64,000 nucleotides of DNA. It comes from Cervus elaphus (Eukaryota > Chordata > Mammalia > Artiodactyla > Cervidae). The stretch covers positions 43,543,950 through 43,607,949 of the forward strand of contig NC_057834.1 of the NCBI RefSeq assembly GCF_910594005.1, written 5' to 3'. A model generated the notes under the pieces. It was given only the letters and a program-made list of their open reading frames with translations, ran no database searches and was not told the origin of the DNA. Shown in pieces: positions 21,129 to 32,049 of the stretch (positions are counted from its first letter, which is position 1; every line of letters begins with the position of its first letter). Made by a program: the position numbers and the translations under genes.

Positions 21129-21350
21129 GTGCGTGTGTGCAGGCTCAGTCACTTTTGTGGTCTTTGCGACTCTTTGCGTCCCTAAGGAGACTGTAGCCCG
21201 CCAAATTCCTCTGTCCATGGGATTCTCCAGGCTAGACTATTGGAGCGGGTTGCCATGCCCTTCTCCAGGGGATCTTCCTGACCCAGGAATCGAATCCAGG
21301 TCTCCTACATTGCAGGCAGATTATTTATCATCTGAGCTATAGGGAAGATC
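21129..21350 (-). mobile_element. Bov-tA-type SINE (antisense)
   Basis: Antisense copy beginning within about 20 bp of the upstream ZNF143-like motif: 'gggattctccaggctagac', 'gcattgcaggcagattattt'-type text, ending 'ctgagctatagggaagatcc'. A short second partial copy follows to about 21418. Confidence 0.85.
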
Positions 21351-21513
21351 CAGGTTTCCTGAGTCTTATGCATTGCAGCGCAGACAGATTCTTTTACCGC
21401 TGAGCAGCTGGAGAAGACCCTCTTGGGGTCCTAGGAGGTTCTGAACCTGAGACGTTGTGAAGAAAACGAGAATTCCTGCGCAATGGGGATTGATCCGTTT
21501 TATTGCCAATAGA

Positions 21514-21605
21514 TCTTGTAGATCGATCCCTGGCTGGGGAAGCTACCCTGAAGTAGGAAGTGGCAACCCACTCCAGTATTCTTACCAGGATAATCACGTG
21601 GATCA
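21514..21605 (+). mobile_element. partial Bov-tA-type SINE
   Basis: Internal fragment with 'gatcgatccctggctgggga' and 'ggcaacccactccagtattc'. Head and 3' end are missing. Confidence 0.75.
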
Positions 21606-21844
21606 CTGCTGTATACTTAAGCATATATATTCTGAGACAAGGACATTTTCCTATATAACCACAATACCATTACCGCACCTAAGACATTTAACATTTGTTC
21701 AATACTATTATCTAATATACAGTTGATATTCAAATCTCCCCAGTTGTCTCATTAGAGCCTTTATTTTTTGAAAGTCAATCAAGGATCATGCATTGCATTT
21801 AGCCATCTTTAAATCTGTATTTTGCAAAGCTCCTTGGCTTCAGT

Positions 21845-22115
21845 GTGAGAACCGTAAAGGAGGTAATGGCACAAGCAGGAAGACCAGTTTGGAGTCTGGT
21901 GTAGCAGTCTAGGTGAGAATGTTGATGTCTTGGACCGTGGTGGTGGTGGAGGAGGTGGAGATGGAAAGAAATTGTGGGTACAAGGTATACATTAGGAGGG
22001 TAAAACCCATAGCGTGTGGTGATGGGCTAATTATGGGAGGGAAAGTATGAAGGATAATTATCAGCTTTGTGCATCAAGATGGATGGCATTTGTTCCTAAG
22101 ATACAGAACTTTAGA
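21845..22115 (-). mobile_element. L2 LINE remnant (antisense)
   Basis: Very diverged reverse-complement L2 text ('tgtagcagtctaggtgagaa' then 'ggtggtggtgga'). Low certainty. Confidence 0.35.
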
Positions 22116-22229
22116 AGAAGGGTTGGAAGGGTGGGGAAGGGGAAGACTAGGTGTCCATTTCTTTTTGGACTTGAGTTCGAAATGTCTTTATGATATCCAA
22201 GAAGATATGTCATGTTGGATATATGGTTC

Positions 22230-23085
22230 TGTGTGTGTATGCATTTTATTTTTAACTTTTTCTAAAGTGCTTTCAGAGCTACAGAAATTACAAATAACTA
22301 CAAATTATACAAATAATTCTGTATACTGCTCACCCTGATACCCACATTATCCAAATACTAACATTTTATCATGATTGCTTTTATTTATTCTCTATCTGCA
22401 CATATATAATTGCGCTCTCTGTTGTGGCTGGGTCTCATCCAATCAGTTAAAGGCCTGAACAGAAAAGGCTAACCCTCTCTGAAAAAGAGTTCTTTCTGGC
22501 CTGATTGCCTTTGAACTGGGACACTGGCTTTTTTCCTGCCTTCAGACTTGAACTGAAACACTGGCACTTCCTGGGTCTCCAGCCTGTTGGCTTTTGACTG
22601 GCACTACGGCACTGCTTCTCTTGGTTCTCAGACCTTCGGGCTTGAACTGTAACCACACAATCAGCTCTCCTGGGTTTCCAGCTTGCTGACTCACCCTGCA
22701 GATCTAGGACTTGTCACCCTCCATTATCATGTGAGCCAACTGCTTATAATAAATCTCTCTCTCTCTTTTGCTTGTTTGCTCTTATATATATCTTTTTGTT
22801 CTGTTTCTCTGAAGAGCTCTAATAAAATTTTTTTTCTCACATAACTACAGTATAATTGTCAAATTTGGGACATTAACATTGATACAGTACTACAGATTTT
22901 ACTGAAAATTTGTCATTGTCCCATAACGTCCTTTATAGAAAATGAAAAAAAAAAAAAATCTGGGCCAGGATCTAGTCTAGGATCACATGCTGTATTCAGT
23001 TGTTATGTCTCTGTGGCCTCCATTAATGTGGAATAGTTTCTCAGTCTTTGTCTTTCATGATTGACATTTTTGAGGAGTACAGACC
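22230..23085 (-). mobile_element. old LINE remnants with degenerate internal repeats
   Basis: Two AT-rich pieces resemble antisense L1 3' sequence ('cacattatccaaatactaac'; 'gttgttatgtctctgtggcc'). Between them, 22440-22790 holds degenerate units of about 50 nt with recurring 'ttgaactg' and 'cctgggt'. I cannot name the family of the middle part. Confidence 0.45.
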
Positions 23086-23089
23086 ATCT

Positions 23090-23302
23090 GGGCTTTTCAG
23101 GTGGTGCTAGTGGTAAAGAACCCACCTGTCAATGCAGGAAACACAGGGTTTGATTCCTGGGCTGGGAAAATCCCCTGGAGGAGGGCACGGTAACCCACTC
23201 CAGTATTCTTGCCTGGAGAAGTCCACGGACAGAGGAGCCTGGTGGGCTACAGTCCATAGGATCGCAAGGAGTCTGACACAACTGAAGTGACTTAGCACGC
23301 AC
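23090..23302 (+). mobile_element. Bov-tA-type SINE
   Basis: Complete sense copy from 'gggcttttcaggtggtgct' to 'gacacaactgaagtgactta', followed by an AC-rich end. Confidence 0.9.
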
Positions 23303-23959
23303 ACACAGACCATTTATTTTGTTGAATATCCCTCAATTTGGGTTTCTCTAATGTTTCTTTCTGATTCAGATTTAGTATATACACTTTTGGCAGGAAAACT
23401 GCAGAAGTGATATTGAATCCTTCTCACTGAGCTAGTAAGGAGGCATATAATTTGCTTTGTCCTATTGTTAATAATTCTGATCAGTTAATTAAGGTATCTC
23501 TCAGAAAAAATTGTAAAATATTTTCCATTTGTAATTGTAGGAGATTTTTGAGTCTATGTAATATTCTGTTTGTCATTAAGATTTTGTTTATTAATTTTGG
23601 CATCTGAGAAGCAAGAGTTGAAATGAGATCATGGGCAGTGGAGGGGAGGTGGGAAAGTGGGAAGGAGGGGAGTGAAATCACCTGGGAAAAGGTATAAAGA
23701 GAGAAAATAAGATTTTCTTTAGAGGAACACTTTGGCTAGTGGCTATATTAGGGGAATAAAAAGAACTGAAGCAAAAAGAAAAGAGCCTTTAGCAGTAGTC
23801 TGGTGAAAGATAATCTGAGTGAAGACAGGAAATGGGCTAGAGAGAGAAGTAAAACAATTAGAATGATGTTAAAGAGATGGAATCTTTAGCACTTGTTTTT
23901 GGTGAGTGCCTTGTAATTTGTTAATCCAGTGACAGTGGTGGGGAATGGTGGGAGGATGC

Positions 23960-24190
23960 TTCGTTGGTGACAGGTACTATTCTAAATGAACTCTCAATTC
24001 TTGCAACAAGTCCATGAAGTAGCTACTGTTATTACTCTCGCTTTACCATTTTGAGGAAGCAGAGACCCTTACAGGTTAGATAACAAATTAATTAGTCAGT
24101 CTATGGTCATAGATCTAGTAAGCAAACTCAGGAGTCAGGCTGCAGAATTTGAACTCTTCACCACTAAGTTATTCTGCCTCCTAATCCAGC
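23960..24190 (+). mobile_element. MIR SINE
   Basis: MIR-like order: 'gacaggtactattctaaatg', 'caacaagtccatgaagtagc', then 'agctgaatttgaactc'-type end. Diverged. Confidence 0.55.
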
Positions 24191-24374
24191 ATTTTGGCCT
24201 CTCAGGTTCCAGCTCTGTACTAGGCTCCTTATATTTAATTCTCATTTATTCTAACAACTCTATTATGGTAGGGTATATTATTTTTCTTTAATTGATGAAC
24301 TTCTATTGTATCTTCTGTCACTCTGGCTACCATAGTCTACTGTTGATAGCTAGCATCTGGAGAGTGGTTTGTTG

Positions 24375-24600
24375 ACCAAAGGCCAACTATAATTGTTTCA
24401 CAAATAAGTAAACCAAGGCTCAGAGGAATTTAGGCACTTGCTGCTGAAGGTCACACAGCCACTTATAAAGACATGATTAGAACCAAGGTCGGCCTTACTC
24501 AAAGTCTGTGCTCTTCATCCCTCCAAGCACACTACTTCACTAACGAGATTATGGGCTTCATGAAGCAAGCCTTGTTTCCTCCCTATTAGAGGGAGAGCTA
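24375..24600 (+). repeat. left arm of a MIR-containing inverted repeat
   Basis: Pairs with the reverse complement of 25367-25600 at roughly 85-90% by eye. Shared rare strings such as 'cacttgctgctgaaggtcac' and 'cttcactaacgagattatg' show it is a duplication, not two independent MIR insertions. Confidence 0.9.
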
Positions 24601-24899
24601 CAGAGCATATGAGAGGAGTGGAATTAGATTTAACACTTTAGATTTTATCTAGCTATAAATCCTTATTAGATAAGTCCAGATAGGCCAATACCCTACAAAT
24701 TATATCAGCCTCAATTACTATCTATTGCTCCCTGGAGTTCCTTTCCCAGCATTCTTACCAGAGCCATTAAAATATATAACAGAGTAGGCCATTTATAAAA
24801 GCCGAACACCTTCACAAATAGACTGGATCTTAGCCCCTTTAACACCTCTGGGATTTTTAACTGAAAGCAACTGAATTCCTAAGGAGGCAATCTAGTTAA

Positions 24900-25330
24900 T
24901 CAAACATTTAGTGCATTCGAGCTCCACTCCATCATTCCAACCATACTGCTTTCCACTTTTCCCCAACTCCACCCTTATCACCCCCATGCTGAGCTGCACA
25001 TCATTCATGGCACAGCCAGGCCGTCCCACAGCTCCTTGCCATTGCACATAAAGTTGCCTTTGGCAAGAATGCTTTCGGTCTCCTCTTGACCCACAAAGTC
25101 GTCCTAATGGTTCCATGAGATATCACCTCCTCTTTCATGAAGCTTCCCTACTCCCACACATATAGCCTCAGTGTATCCACATCTCTTTGTTCATGTCCTG
25201 CTGATAGACTTAAAGCATTCTGTCCTGGGCTTTGACCTTGGTCTCACTTCCTTTCTGGGACCACTTCAAGGGTGAGACCATGTCTTCTTCACCTTTAAAT
25301 CAGGAGTCCTTTATTCCTTCCACCTGGTTC
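24900..25330 (+). mobile_element. L2 LINE remnant
   Basis: Sense L2 3'-type text in the spacer of the inverted repeat: 'tatcacctcctctttcatga' followed by 'gggtgagaccatgtcttc'. Confidence 0.5.
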
Positions 25331-25366
25331 TTAGAAGGGTAATAAACTTTTCTAAACTATTTCTCC

Positions 25367-25600
25367 AGCTCTCCCTAACAGAGGGAGGAAGCAAGGCTGG
25401 GCACAGTGACTTCATGAAGACCATAATCTCGTTAGTGAAGCAATGGACTTGGAGGGATGAAGAGCATAGACTTTGAGTGAGGCCGACCTTGGTTCTAATC
25501 ATGTCTTTGTAAGTGGCTGTGTGACCTTCAGCAGCAAGTGCTTAAATTCCTCTGAGCCTTTGTTTCCTTAATTGTGAAACAATTTCGTTTGGCCTTTGGT
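25367..25600 (-). repeat. right arm of the MIR-containing inverted repeat
   Basis: Inverted counterpart of 24375-24600. The MIR here is antisense. A few small indels separate the arms, so this is an old event compared with the duplication at 59-64 kb. Confidence 0.9.
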
Positions 25601-25851
25601 ATCCATGGGTTCTGAATCTGAGGATTCAACCAACTGTGGGTAGAAGATATTTGAAAAAAAAAACCCAGAAAGTTTCAAAAAGCAAAACTAGAATTTGCCC
25701 TGCCTTGGCAACTATGTACGTAGTTTTACATTTTGTTTACAACTATTTACATAACATTTACGTTGTATTAGTTTAAAGTATGTCTAGATTACTTTTAATA
25801 CCTATCTGAGAGAATATGTGTAGGTTATATGCAAATACTACACCATTTTAT

Positions 25852-26227
25852 AGGGCTTCCCTGTTGGCTCAGTGGTAAACAATTTGCAATGAAGGAGACC
25901 TGGGTTCATCCCTTGGAGCAGGGCACAGCAACCCACTGCAGTATTCTTGCCTGGAGAATCCCATGGACAGAGGAACCTGGCGGGCCACAGCCCATAGGGT
26001 TGCAAAGTTGGACACGACTAAAGCAGGGATCTTCCCAACCCAGGGATCAAACCCAGGTCTCTCGCATTGTGGGCGGAGTCTTTACCAGCTGAGCCACAAG
26101 GGAAGCCCAAGAATACTGGAGTAGGTAGCCTATCCCTTCTCCAGCAGATCTTCCTGACCCAGGAATCAAACCGGGGTCTCCTGCATTGCAGACAGATTCT
26201 TTACCAACCGAGCTATGAGCTAAGCCC
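25852..26227. mobile_element. cluster of three Bov-tA-type SINE pieces
   Basis: A sense copy (25852-26023, from 'gggcttccctgttggctcag' to 'ggacacgactaaagca') is followed directly by two antisense 5'-part fragments (26025-26109 and 26110-26227). Each ends in a 'ctgagccacaagggaagccc'-like head. The opposing heads form a hairpin-prone block. Confidence 0.85.
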
Positions 26228-26587
26228 AACTTAGCAACTCACACACACCATTTTATGTAGAGACTTGAACATCTTCAGATTTTAGTATCCCCTGCGGGGT
26301 CCTGGTACCGAAGTATGACTGTATATCTAAATACTTCATAGGTAGCCCCTAGCACAGGGTTTATCTTATTGAACAAGGGTTCAATGTAATCTCTTTTCCC
26401 CTTCATCCTTCCAAGTAGCACAGTGTCACTGTAATGGAAGTAAAAACAGTTCAGAGATCAAAGAGAGTGGGAGGTCAGCTGGCCCCTCAAGCAGGGCCTT
26501 GAAGGTACTGGTACCAGAGTTGTTATGGGGTCTGTACTATTTCGTTCTGTGCTCTGTAGGCCTGAAAAGCTGACACTGTTAGAACTT

Positions 26588-26711
26588 CTGGAGAAGGAAA
26601 TGGCAATGCACTCCAGTATTCTTCCCTGGAGAATCCCATGGACAGAGAAGCCTGGCAGACTACAGTCCATGGGGTTGCAACAGTCAGACATGACTTAGCG
26701 AGTAAACCACC
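26588..26711 (+). mobile_element. partial Bov-tA-type SINE (3' half)
   Basis: Starts at 'ctggagaaggaaatggcaat' and ends 'gacatgacttagcgagtaaa' with a CCACCA tail. Confidence 0.85.
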
Positions 26712-27830
26712 ACCATTAGAACTTCCAGAGTTGACTGGCTTCTTGGGGAGAAAGTTACACTAACAAAATACACAAGAAGTTGATGAGTTCAGAATGCAAA
26801 TTAACTTTTAGTGATAGATAAATCTTCCCATACTAGTTCTTCCCTTCTCAGTTTCATATTTTAACCTTGAAATAGAATAATTTGAAAGTTGTTAATTGAG
26901 AGCAGAATCTGAGTTAACAGAGTTGAATAATCTTCGGAAATATTTCACCCCAGCTATGAGAACAAGCTGATGCTTTCACCAAGGAATTCTGTATAATAAC
27001 TAAACCTTTGTGTCTAGCAAACACATAGTATTAGAGAAACGCAACACATTCCCACTGTAATCGCCCCATTAGATGCTCTGTGGACCATGTCTTTCCATTA
27101 ATATATGCATCTTCTGAAATGCTATAATCAGTTTGGTTAGAATTATCTTCAGTTACATCCTACTATTGAGGAAGCACTCCCATTACTTTCGACTTGGTGG
27201 TTTCATAAATCTACACTAGCATTCTTACCAGGGGTAAGCTCTACAGATAGCTGATATTAACTGTTTTAACTTACAGGGTCAGCTTTCCTCCATTTTCTAG
27301 AGGCATCTCATTACAGATGTCTTTGTATCAGTCTCAATTATCTGTGTAGCCATTGCCTGATAGTTAGCATGTACTCAGTAAATGTCAGTTGGGCAAAGCT
27401 GAGGATAAAAAGAGGAACACTATAAAAGAGCTCAGGAAGTAAAAATTTAAGTCTATTCTTTTCTCTATAGCATTCTACCTTCTGGCCTTGATAGCGACAA
27501 AGTAAAGGAACAAATTAATCCCACTAGAGGATTGTAAGTAAAGAAAAATGTATGGGAAACCCCTGTAAGTTAATGATCATGCAAGAATTCAGGTTTGCTT
27601 AACTTCAAAACCAAGCAGGCTTGCTTAGCAACAAAACCACAAAACAAAAACCCCCAAACAATAAAACAATGGTGGCATGAGACCCACATCCTGCCCAGTG
27701 AGCTCAGCAAACTGATTCTTAGGACAAACTTCTCTGCACATATTAAAAACAAACAAAAAATATAAGGAAAGGGTGACAAACTGAAACTTGAGATGACTCA
27801 CCACTTTTAGTATATGTTACTGTCTTTTCC
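26712..27830. other. gene-free interval
   Basis: AT-rich DNA with no supported gene. I recognise no clear repeat. Confidence 0.45.
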
Positions 27831-27835
27831 AAACA

Positions 27836-28725
27836 GGAAAAGGAGTACACATCAAGGCTGTATATTGTCACCTTGCTTATTTAACTTACATGCAGAGTAC
27901 ATCATGAGAAACGCAGGGCTGGAAGAAGCACAAGCTGGAATCAAGATTTCCGGGAGAAATAGCAATAACCTCAGATATGCAGATGACACCACCCTTATGG
28001 CAGAAAGTGAAGAGGACCTAAAAAGCCTCTTGATGAAAGTGAAAGAGGAGAGTGAAAAAGTTGGCTTAAAGCTCAACATTCAGAAAACTAAGATCATGGC
28101 ATCTGGTCCCACCACTTCATGGCAAATAGATGGGGAAACAGAGGAAACAGCAGCTGACTATTTTTGGGGGCTGCAAAATCACAGCAGATGGTGATTGCAG
28201 CCATGAAATTAAAAGACGCTTACTCCTTGGAAAGAAAGTTATGACCAACCTAGACAGCATATTGAAAAGCAGAGAGATTACTTTGCCAACAAAGGTCCAT
28301 CTAGTCAAGGCTATGGTTTTTCCAGTGGTCATGTAAGGATGTGAGAGTTGGACTGTGAAGAAAGCTGAGCGCTGAAGAACTGAGGCTTTTGAACTATGGT
28401 GTTGGAGAAGACTCTTGCGAGTCCCTTGGACTGCAAGGAGATCCAACCAGTCCATCCTAAAGGAGATCAGTCCTGGGTGTTCTTTGGAAGGACTGATGCT
28501 GAAGCTCCAATACTTTGGCCACCTCATGTGAAGAGTTGACTCATTGATAAAGACCCTGATGCCAGGAGAAGGGGTCAACAGAGGATGAGATGGCTGGATG
28601 GCATCACCGACTTGATGGACATGAGTTTGGGTAAACTCCGGGAGTTGGTGATGGACAGGGAGGCCTGGTGTGCTGCAGTTCATGGGGTCCCAGAGTCAGA
28701 CACAACCGAGCAACTGAACTGAACT
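27836..28725 (+). mobile_element. BovB LINE 3' fragment
   Basis: Sense BovB starting in the reverse transcriptase. The catalytic-site motif YADDT is readable (NNLRYADDTTLMAESEEDL). Frame is broken at about 28160, by a one-base shift in the run of Ts, and by stops further on (TAA after VVM). The 3' end with 'gactgaactgaactgc' is present. It is 5'-truncated and inactive. Confidence 0.95.
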
Positions 28726-29297
28726 GCCTTTTTGCTCATTTTTATCGTGCCGTGACAGTCCCAGGTTGACCATGTAGGGAAGAGAAAACGCCCCTGCGGA
28801 TGTGGAGGAGGGACTGGTTATGGAAGCTTGATATCCACTCAAGAATGAGGAAGAAGGTAGTCTCCCTGCCCCCCTTTTTCTTTGATTATAAAACTGCAAC
28901 CCACTTAAATTCTCAGGGCATGGCACCCTCTCATCCTTCCACTTGTAAGCCTCATAAATGCCCTATTTTAATAAATCACCTTTTAATCTATCAATTTGCC
29001 TCTTGCTGAATTCTTTCTGCACTTAGACAAAGAATGGAAGCTTGGAAGCTCTGCAGAGCCCCAAAGACATTTCAGCGGTTTCAACTTTGTGGGATATTTA
29101 GAAAAGAGTGAAAATGGTGTGCAGATGTAGAACTCCCAGGCATGGGAGGCTGAGGAGGAAGAAATGGAACTTTCAGGAAAGATTTCTCTGGAAGGTTAAG
29201 TGGAGGATTGGGCAAAGGAGTCTCTAGGGACTGTTGTTGAGTCTAAGATCATGGAGGAAATGGCTGAAGTTAAAGAAATAACCGTGCATATTATGCT

Positions 29298-29552
29298 GTT
29301 CTCTTTGCGATCCCATGGACTGCAGCACGCCAGGCCTCCCTGTCCATCACCAACTCCCGGAGTTTACTCAAACTCATGTCCATTGAGCTGATGATGCCAT
29401 CCAACCATCTCATCCTCTGTCGTCCCCTTCTCCTCTCGCCTTCAATCTTTCCCAGCATCAGGGTCTTTTCCAGTGAGTCAGCTCTTCGCATCAGGTGGCC
29501 AAAGTATTGGGGTTTCACCTTCAACATCAGTCCCTCCAATGAATACTCAGGA
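29298..29552 (-). mobile_element. BovB 3' fragment (antisense)
   Basis: Antisense BovB tail: minus-strand reading gives YFGHLMRRADSLEKTL and GRQRMRWLDGI, the conserved C-terminal part of the BovB ORF. It is truncated at both ends. Confidence 0.92.
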
Positions 29553-30037
29553 ATATTCATGAATATATGCTGTAAGATACAGGAAACTGTAGATGTTAGC
29601 TCAGGTACCGGGCAGACTGTTGGTGCAATTCAGGAAAAGAACAAAGAGAGGGGAGCTGGGGGGGGTGGTGGGGTGGTGGTGGGGTGTGTGTGTGTGACTG
29701 GATGAGTTTGCTTTTGGCTAGGTTTTGGGTAGGTTATGAGTTATTGGGACAGATAAGTTGAAGTATCCAGTAAACAGGTATATAGGCCTGAGCTTCTGCA
29801 ACAAGTACTAGTTGAAAGCACGGAATTGGGTACGACTTCAGGAAGACTGAAGAATGGAGGTGCGCGGAAAAGGCGAGTAGGGAGGCAGAGCCGAGCTGAA
29901 CACTGGGATTTAAACACGGGCAGAGGAAAAGAAGGAAAGACGGAGGGCGACGTTTTGAAGGCCAAGGGAAAGACGCCTTCAAGTTGAGGGCGGTTCGGGA
30001 CGCCTCCTGGAGATCAAGAGGAAGATGACATCCTATT

Positions 30038-30146
30038 GTGGGCTTCCCTAGTGGCTCAGACCGTAAGGAATCCACCTGCCTGCAATGCTGGAGACCCGGA
30101 TTCGATCTCTGGGTCGGGAAGATCCCCTGAGAAGGAAATGGCCCTC
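30038..30146 (+). mobile_element. partial Bov-tA-type SINE (5' half)
   Basis: From 'gggcttccctagtggctcag' to 'cctgagaaggaaatgg'. It stops abruptly, about 380 bp before the octamer element of the first histone gene. Confidence 0.85.
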
Positions 30147-30521
30147 GGTTAAACCGGAGTCTGAGGTACAGAAACGGGTGGGGGTGGGGCGAAGCCACAC
30201 CTCAGGCAACAAAATCGAAAGAAGAGGCCTCAGTAGTTCTACATTTTTTAAGGTAGTCTGGCTTTGACAAGCCAGAAAAGGAGGAACTTAGTAACTTAAG
30301 GTTTCAAGGGATAATTAGCTTCAGAATTCGGGACCCTCGAGTGGGAGTAACTGCCATCTGCTAAAGGCTCTCCGCAGCCCTTTAGGATCCTTTCTGGGAT
30401 TTCCCTTGGTGTAAACCGGAAAAAACCTACCATCCCTAAGCTAGAAAAAAATTACCACTCAGTAAATAAACCAAAACAGAAGAGCGTTTTGTTTGAAAGC
30501 CTTCACTTTAAAAACACTGGC

Positions 30522-30707
30522 ATGCAAATAAAGGGCTTTAATGTGGCTCACAACGATTGGTAGGTACTTATAGAAGCCGTCATTTCCTCGTAGCGCAAGA
30601 TGCAAACGAAGAGTCTGCTTTTCGCTTTCCTATTGGCTGTTCGATCGGACTCCGCTTTAAGCCAATCGAACCACTTCCCTTCACCCCTCCCGGTAGCTCT
30701 TATAAAT
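30522..30707 (+). promoter_or_regulatory. promoter of the first H2A gene
   Basis: An inverted octamer ATGCAAAT (30522-30529), CCAAT boxes (inverted at 30556-30560 and 30632-30636, direct at 30662-30666) and a TATA box TATAAAT (30701-30707) lie in order, about 70 bp before the ATG at 30779. This is the normal set for a replication-dependent histone promoter. Confidence 0.8.
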
Positions 30708-30778
30708 TACATCAAATTGGTTATCCTTGCCATATCCTTCTCCTTGAAAAAGAAGCTGTAACTGCAGTTTTAGCAGTA

Positions 30779-31171
30779 ATGTCAGGCCGCGGAAAGCAGG
30801 GAGGCAAAGCTCGGGCCAAGGCTAAGTCGCGCTCATCCCGCGCTGGCCTTCAGTTCCCCGTAGGGCGAGTGCACCGCCTGCTGCGCAAAGGCAACTACGC
30901 CGAAAGGGTGGGGGCCGGCGCGCCGGTGTACTTGGCGGCAGTGCTGGAGTACCTGACCGCGGAAATCCTGGAGCTGGCGGGCAACGCCGCCCGAGACAAC
31001 AAGAAGACGCGCATCATCCCTCGCCATTTGCAACTGGCCGTGAGAAATGATGAGGAGCTCAACAAGTTACTCGGGGGTGTCACTATTGCCCAGGGCGGTG
31101 TCTTACCTAACATCCAGGCAGTCTTATTGCCCAAAAAAACGGAGAGTCACAAGCCTGGCAAGAATAAGTAA
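30779..31171 (+). CDS. H2AC21: histone H2A type 2-B
   Basis: 130 codons plus stop, intronless. Complete H2A: N-terminal tail [16 protein letters not shown], histone fold from about residue 26, acidic patch residues (E56, E61, E64, D90, E91, E92) and K118/K119 in LLPKKTESH. The C-terminal end HKPGKNK, with V87 and G99, identifies type 2-B. Residue 51 is Leu (VYLAAVLEYL), where the human gene has Met as I recall. The frame stays open upstream to 30557, but the ATG at 30779 is right: it starts the canonical tail, and the upstream frame runs through the TATA box. Convergent with the next H2A gene. Function: core nucleosomal histone made in S phase. Confidence 0.96.
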   Translation: MSGRGKQGGKARAKAKSRSSRAGLQFPVGRVHRLLRKGNYAERVGAGAPVYLAAVLEYLTAEILELAGNAARDNKKTRIIPRHLQLAVRNDEELNKLLGGVTIAQGGVLPNIQAVLLPKKTESHKPGKNK

Positions 31172-31206
31172 TTAAGAGGCTTGGTACCATCCCCACTCAC
31201 CCCAAA

Positions 31207-31222
31207 GGCTCTTTTAAGAGCC
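31207..31222 (+). terminator. H2AC21: histone 3' stem-loop of the H2A 2-B gene
   Basis: 6-bp stem GGCTCT/AGAGCC with loop TTTA, 36 nt after the stop. SLBP binds this element in place of a poly(A) tail. The purine-rich downstream element is weak here, and an AATAAA at 31239-31244 could support polyadenylation. Confidence 0.95.
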
Positions 31223-31292
31223 ACCACCAAAGTGTCAAAATAAAGGGCTGATCACAAAACAGCGCATTAGCTCTTTTTTTGAAAACTTGGGT

Positions 31293-31308
31293 GGCTCTAA
31301 AAAGAGCC
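31293..31308 (-). terminator. H2AC20: histone 3' stem-loop of the H2A 2-C gene
   Basis: Minus strand: stem GGCTCT/AGAGCC with loop TTTT, 29 nt after the stop. A U7-type purine element (AAAAGAGCT, minus strand, 31269-31277) follows. Confidence 0.95.
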
Positions 31309-31336
31309 TTTGTTCTTTGGTTTACTTTGTAAGGCT

Positions 31337-31726
31337 TTATTTGCTTTTGGCCTTATGGCTTTCGGTTTTCTTTGGTAATAGAACGGCTTGGATGTTGGGC
31401 AGAACGCCGCCCTGGGCGATGGTGACCTTGCCCAACAGCTTGTTCAGCTCTTCGTCGTTGCGGATGGCCAGCTGCAGGTGACGAGGGATGATGCGCGTTT
31501 TCTTGTTGTCTCGCGCCGCGTTGCCGGCCAGCTCCAGGATCTCGGCAGTCAGGTACTCCAGGACCGCCGCCATGTAGACGGGCGCGCCGGCCCCCACCCG
31601 CTCAGCGTAGTTGCCTTTGCGCAGCAGGCGGTGCACCCGCCCTACCGGGAACTGCAAGCCTGCGCGGGACGAACGCGACTTGGCCTTTGCGCGGGCCTTG
31701 CCTCCCTGCTTTCCGCGACCAGACAT
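31337..31726 (-). CDS. H2AC20: histone H2A type 2-C
   Basis: 129 codons plus stop, intronless. Canonical H2A with Met51, Ile87 and Lys99. The ending PKKTESHKAKSK is the type 2-C signature. Shares a divergent promoter with the H2B gene at 32050 and converges with the H2A gene at 30779, the arrangement of human H2AC21-H2AC20-H2BC21. Known role: replication-coupled core histone. Confidence 0.97.
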   Translation of the reverse strand: MSGRGKQGGKARAKAKSRSSRAGLQFPVGRVHRLLRKGNYAERVGAGAPVYMAAVLEYLTAEILELAGNAARDNKKTRIIPRHLQLAIRNDEELNKLLGKVTIAQGGVLPNIQAVLLPKKTESHKAKSK

Positions 31727-32049
31727 GGCTAAAGATAAACGTAGTACAGTTAAAGATCAGATCCCCTGGTCAAACGATTTAAAATATCAACGCTTGGAAA
31801 GCCTTTATAAGTTTCCCGAGGGGTGGGGTCAGGAACGAGCTTTTCATTGGTCCTAAATTGGCTCCTGAAACGGCCAATAAGGTTAAAGAGTCGGTGTTGT
31901 TCTGTAGCTATTACTGATAACGTAAGGTCTCTCCGCGGACCAATGGAAACGTAAGACTTTTGGAGCCTTAATTTGCATGCGGTGGTTATAAATGGATCAG
32001 GCCCGCCCATTCTCATACCTCTTTTTTTGCCAAACGGTGTTGTTCCACA
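31727..32049. promoter_or_regulatory. divergent H2A/H2B promoter, first pair
   Basis: 323 bp between the two ATGs. Towards H2A (minus): TATA-like element over 31804-31810 and CCAAT boxes at 31846-31850 and 31857-31861. Towards H2B (plus): CCAAT at 31874-31878 and 31940-31944, a perfect octamer ATTTGCAT at 31971-31978 (the OCT1/POU2F1 site typical of H2B promoters) and a TATA box 'ggttataaatgg' at 31984-31995. Confidence 0.85.

Noticed and set aside
30557..30778. 74-codon in-frame N-terminal extension of the first H2A
   Set aside because: It runs through CCAAT and TATA elements and has no histone-like or conserved sequence. The canonical start follows the TATA box at normal spacing.
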